Positions 62,068-64,000 of a DNA stretch of 64,000 nt are shown here, one piece after another. Source of the stretch: UBA3006 sp036746695 (GTDB lineage Bacteria > Actinomycetota > Acidimicrobiia > Acidimicrobiales > Ilumatobacteraceae); the NCBI GenBank assembly GCA_036746695.1, contig DAIODP010000001.1:124001-188000 (forward strand), written 5' to 3'. Every line of letters starts with the position of its first letter. Positions within the stretch are counted from its first letter, which is position 1. A program made the position numbers and the translations under genes. The notes below the pieces were generated by a model. It saw nothing but the letters and a program-made list of their open reading frames with translations. It was not told where the DNA came from and ran no database searches.

Positions 62068-62304
62068 TCAGACTTTCTGTCCGGTTGCGCGGATGTCGGC
62101 GACTACTCGCTCGATACCCAACTTGTCGATGGTGCGAAGGCCCTTGGAACTGACGTTGAGGTTGATCCAACGCTTCTCAGATGGCAGCCAGAAGCGCTTC
62201 TTGTGGGAGTTGACCTTCCACCAGCGCTTGGTCTTGACATTGGAGTGGGATACAGAGTGGCCCGTTGAAGGGCGCTTTCCGAGGACGTCACAGCGATTTG
62301 GCAT
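62068..62304 (-). CDS. rpmB: 50S ribosomal protein L28
   Basis: A 78-residue L28: MPNRCDVLGKRPSTGHSVSHSN is the family start (given here up to 20 residues: MPNRCDVLGKRPSTGHSVSH), then KTKRWWKVN, WINLNVSSKGLRTIDKLG. Only one cysteine is present near the N-terminus, so the CxxC zinc pair is lost. It starts six bases after a TATACT element on its strand and probably has a leaderless mRNA. Confidence 0.95.
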   Translation of the reverse strand: MPNRCDVLGKRPSTGHSVSHSNVKTKRWWKVNSHKKRFWLPSEKRWINLNVSSKGLRTIDKLGIERVVADIRATGQKV

Positions 62305-62310
62305 TGGACA

Positions 62311-62316
62311 AGTATA
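62311..62316 (-). promoter_or_regulatory. Putative -10 element of rpmB-rpmG
   Basis: TATACT on the minus strand, six bases before the rpmB ATG, so transcription would start at or next to the start codon, as is common for actinobacterial leaderless genes. No clear -35 hexamer was found at the usual distance. Confidence 0.5.
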
Positions 62317-62350
62317 GACAGGGCCAACCCCCCGCTACACTATGAAAACT

Positions 62351-62638
62351 ATGAAGAAGGAAACACACCCCGAGTACCGCTTTGTTGTCTTTGAGGACTC
62401 CTCCGCCGAGTACCGATTTCTCACCCGCACCACCATGAACACCGACCCGTCGAAGACGGTTGTCTGGGACGATGGCGAGACGTACCCGCTGGTGCAGCTT
62501 GATATCAGCAATGCCAGCCACCCATTCTTCACCGGCCAGATGAAAATCATCGACTCCGCCGGTCGCGTCGAGCGCTTTAACAAGCGTTACGGCACACGCA
62601 AGAAGGCTGTCACCAAAAAGGAACCCGTACAAAAATAG
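62351..62638 (+). CDS. rpmE2: 50S ribosomal protein L31 type B
   Basis: A 95-residue L31 of the zinc-free type: KKETHPEYRFVVFEDSSA, FLTRTTM, YPLVQLDISNASHPFFTG and RVERFNKRYG, without the CxxC of type A. ATG 62351 begins the usual MKKETHPEY; ATG 62342 is possible. It is divergent from rpmB with 46 bp between the starts, and converges on the decarboxylase gene. Confidence 0.93.
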   Translation: MKKETHPEYRFVVFEDSSAEYRFLTRTTMNTDPSKTVVWDDGETYPLVQLDISNASHPFFTGQMKIIDSAGRVERFNKRYGTRKKAVTKKEPVQK

Positions 62639-62650
62639 GGTTTCGACGCG

Positions 62651-64000
62651 CTACTTCAGCGTGTCAATTATCTTCGCAATCCCCTCGACAGTTGTACGTG
62701 GGTTCACGATGCAAAATCGCAATACTGTTTCGCCCTGCCAGCTGCTTGGCACTACGAACGCAATTCCCTTAGACAGAATGCGGTCGCTCCACGACTGATA
62801 TTGGGCCGGGCTCCAGCCCGAACGCCGGAATACCAGAACCGAAAGTTCGGGCTCCAGCACCAACTCAAGGTGTTCGCTTTTTCGGATGAGTTCGGCGCCT
62901 TGGCGAGTTACATCAAGCGTTACTTCCATAGCATCGCGATACGCATCGGTGCCGTGCATGGCAAGGCTGAACCAGAACGGCAAGCCACGCGCACGCCGAG
63001 ACAAGTGGTGCGCCAGATCGGCTGGGTTCCATGCCTCATCACGGTGTTCTGCTTGTTGCAGCACGTCCAGGTATTCCGCATGTTGCGTGTGTGCGTTGCG
63101 GGCCTCTTCCGGGTTGCGATAGATAAGCGCACACGAGTCGTACGGGCCGAAGAGCCATTTGTGCGGATCAACAATCAGGCTGTCGGCGTGTTCGATGCCG
63201 TTGAACAAGTGGCGAACGCTTGGCGCGCACAGAGCCGCCGCACCGTACGCACCGTCGACATGGAACCATGTGTCGAGCGCCTTGGCTTGTTGCGCCATGC
63301 CTTCTAAATCATCTACGACGCCAACATTGGTGGTGCCCGATGTGGCGACAATTGCACAGACGCGTTTCTTGTCTTGCCTGCTTAATGACGCAATGAATTT
63401 TGCTGTTGCCGCACCACTCGTGCGGCCGCGTTCGTCGGCTGGCACTTTGAGCACATCGGCGTCCATCACCTTTGTTGCTTGTTCCACAGATGAATGAGAA
63501 CCGCCCGATGCAACGATGAGCGGCCTTGTCTTGTCCATTGATCCGCGGGCACGATGACGCCATCGCCAACGCGCAGCCAACAGCGCCGACAAGTTGCCTG
63601 CAGTGCCGCCAGCGACGAACACGCCACCAGAGCCTTCTGGCATCTTGGCTAGATCAACAATCCATTGGATTGCCTGATTCTCGGCGTAGACGGCGCCCGC
63701 GCCCTCCAACCATGAGCCGGCGTAAATATTGGAAGCGGCGACTACGAGATCGAAAAGAACAGAACTTTCCGTTGGTGCACCAGGAACGAACGAAAGAAAC
63801 AACGGGTGATCCACACTGATGCATGAAGGCGCGAGCTCGTCGGCGAATTCGCGCAGTACATCGAGCCCATTTCTGCCTTCGGGCTTGATGGTCTGACCAA
63901 CGATCGAATTCAGTTCGCTCAGCGTGTATGGCTTGTCGAGTGGCGGCGGATCCATCTTGATTCGTTCCATCGCGTACTTAACGATTGCAAGGGCCAACTC
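62651..64000 (-). CDS. PLP-dependent group II decarboxylase family protein (5' end missing)
   Basis: At least 449 residues of an aspartate/glutamate/aromatic amino acid decarboxylase-fold enzyme. The PLP lysine is in VDPHKWLFGPYD; other landmarks are FLSFVPGAPTESS, GVFVAGGTAGNLSALL, ATSGTTNVGVVDD and WFHVDGAYGAAALC. A TTG at 63997 could start translation, but family proteins normally begin further upstream, so the true start is probably outside the window. Substrate unknown (DOPA/tyrosine decarboxylase-like group or a related lyase). Confidence 0.88.
   Translation of the reverse strand, partial: ELALAIVKYAMERIKMDPPPLDKPYTLSELNSIVGQTIKPEGRNGLDVLREFADELAPSCISVDHPLFLSFVPGAPTESSVLFDLVVAASNIYAGSWLEGAGAVYAENQAIQWIVDLAKMPEGSGGVFVAGGTAGNLSALLAARWRWRHRARGSMDKTRPLIVASGGSHSSVEQATKVMDADVLKVPADERGRTSGAATAKFIASLSRQDKKRVCAIVATSGTTNVGVVDDLEGMAQQAKALDTWFHVDGAYGAAALCAPSVRHLFNGIEHADSLIVDPHKWLFGPYDSCALIYRNPEEARNAHTQHAEYLDVLQQAEHRDEAWNPADLAHHLSRRARGLPFWFSLAMHGTDAYRDAMEVTLDVTRQGAELIRKSEHLELVLEPELSVLVFRRSGWSPAQYQSWSDRILSKGIAFVVPSSWQGETVLRFCIVNPRTTVEGIAKIIDTLK

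Noticed and set aside
62305..62350. Zur operator between rpmB and rpmE2
   Set aside because: No TGAAAATGATTTTCA-like palindrome can be seen in the 46-bp gap.
1..64000. CRISPR arrays, rRNA genes, transposases, integrases
   Set aside because: No regularly spaced repeats, no rRNA-like segments and no transposase or recombinase frames were noticed on either strand.

Overview
The window looks like the chromosome of an actinobacterium, most likely a compact-genome aquatic member of the Acidimicrobiia. This is inferred from gene content and no marker comparison was run. The evidence is: polA-rpsA-coaE-uvrB with an ANTAR response regulator nearby, an order known from Mycobacterium; several F420-type luciferase-like oxidoreductases; a menaquinone pathway; a two-component system with a GerMN lipoprotein; and a polyprenol-phosphate mannosyltransferase. 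G+C is moderate and genes are packed tightly, often with overlapping ends.

Layout. 1-6.7 kb: uvrB (5' end only), coaE, rpsA, a methyltransferase, polA, pdtaR-like regulator, a small coiled-coil gene and tRNA-Leu(CAA). 6.8-11.6 kb: fatty acid synthesis (fabD-fabH-fabG-acpP-fabF, with fabZ on the other strand). 11.6-18.6 kb, all minus strand: cis-prenyltransferase-like gene, recO, glyS, a monooxygenase-fold gene, trpC-trpF-trpB-trpA, bcp, fabZ. 18.6-25 kb: uppS, dinG helicase, a divergent OmpR-type regulator and sensor kinase, a GerMN lipoprotein, era. 25-36 kb: MaoC, LLM and acyl-CoA dehydrogenase genes, then six menaquinone genes (menG, F, D, H, A, E) spread over both strands, and an MFS permease. 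36-40 kb: SDR, CNNM/CorC-type protein, ybeY, phoH. 40-54 kb: a GGDEF-EAL protein, envelope and glycolipid genes, a dioxygenase, an acyl-CoA ligase, methyltransferase, SDR, MFS and several small enzymes. 54.7-60.6 kb: two tandem cargo segments bounded by copies of the 3' end of tRNA-Cys. 60.7-64 kb: a PLP lyase, rpmG, rpmB, rpmE2 and a PLP decarboxylase (5' end missing).

Four things stand out. First, uppS keeps the catalytic half of a cis-prenyltransferase but lacks the C-terminal R-x-G tail, while the divergently transcribed neighbour has lost the catalytic residues but keeps that tail; together they look like a bacterial version of the two-subunit enzymes known in eukaryotes. Second, FabD carries a C-terminal biotinyl-carrier-like domain from which the biotinylation loop appears to be deleted. 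Third, three copies of the tRNA-Cys 3' end, two of them followed by the same 141-bp sequence, mark two tandem integrations without a recombinase. Fourth, the larger of these segments holds a MarR regulator, an acyl-CoA ligase and two F420-type enzymes around three near-identical palindromes, which looks like a self-contained inducible catabolic module.
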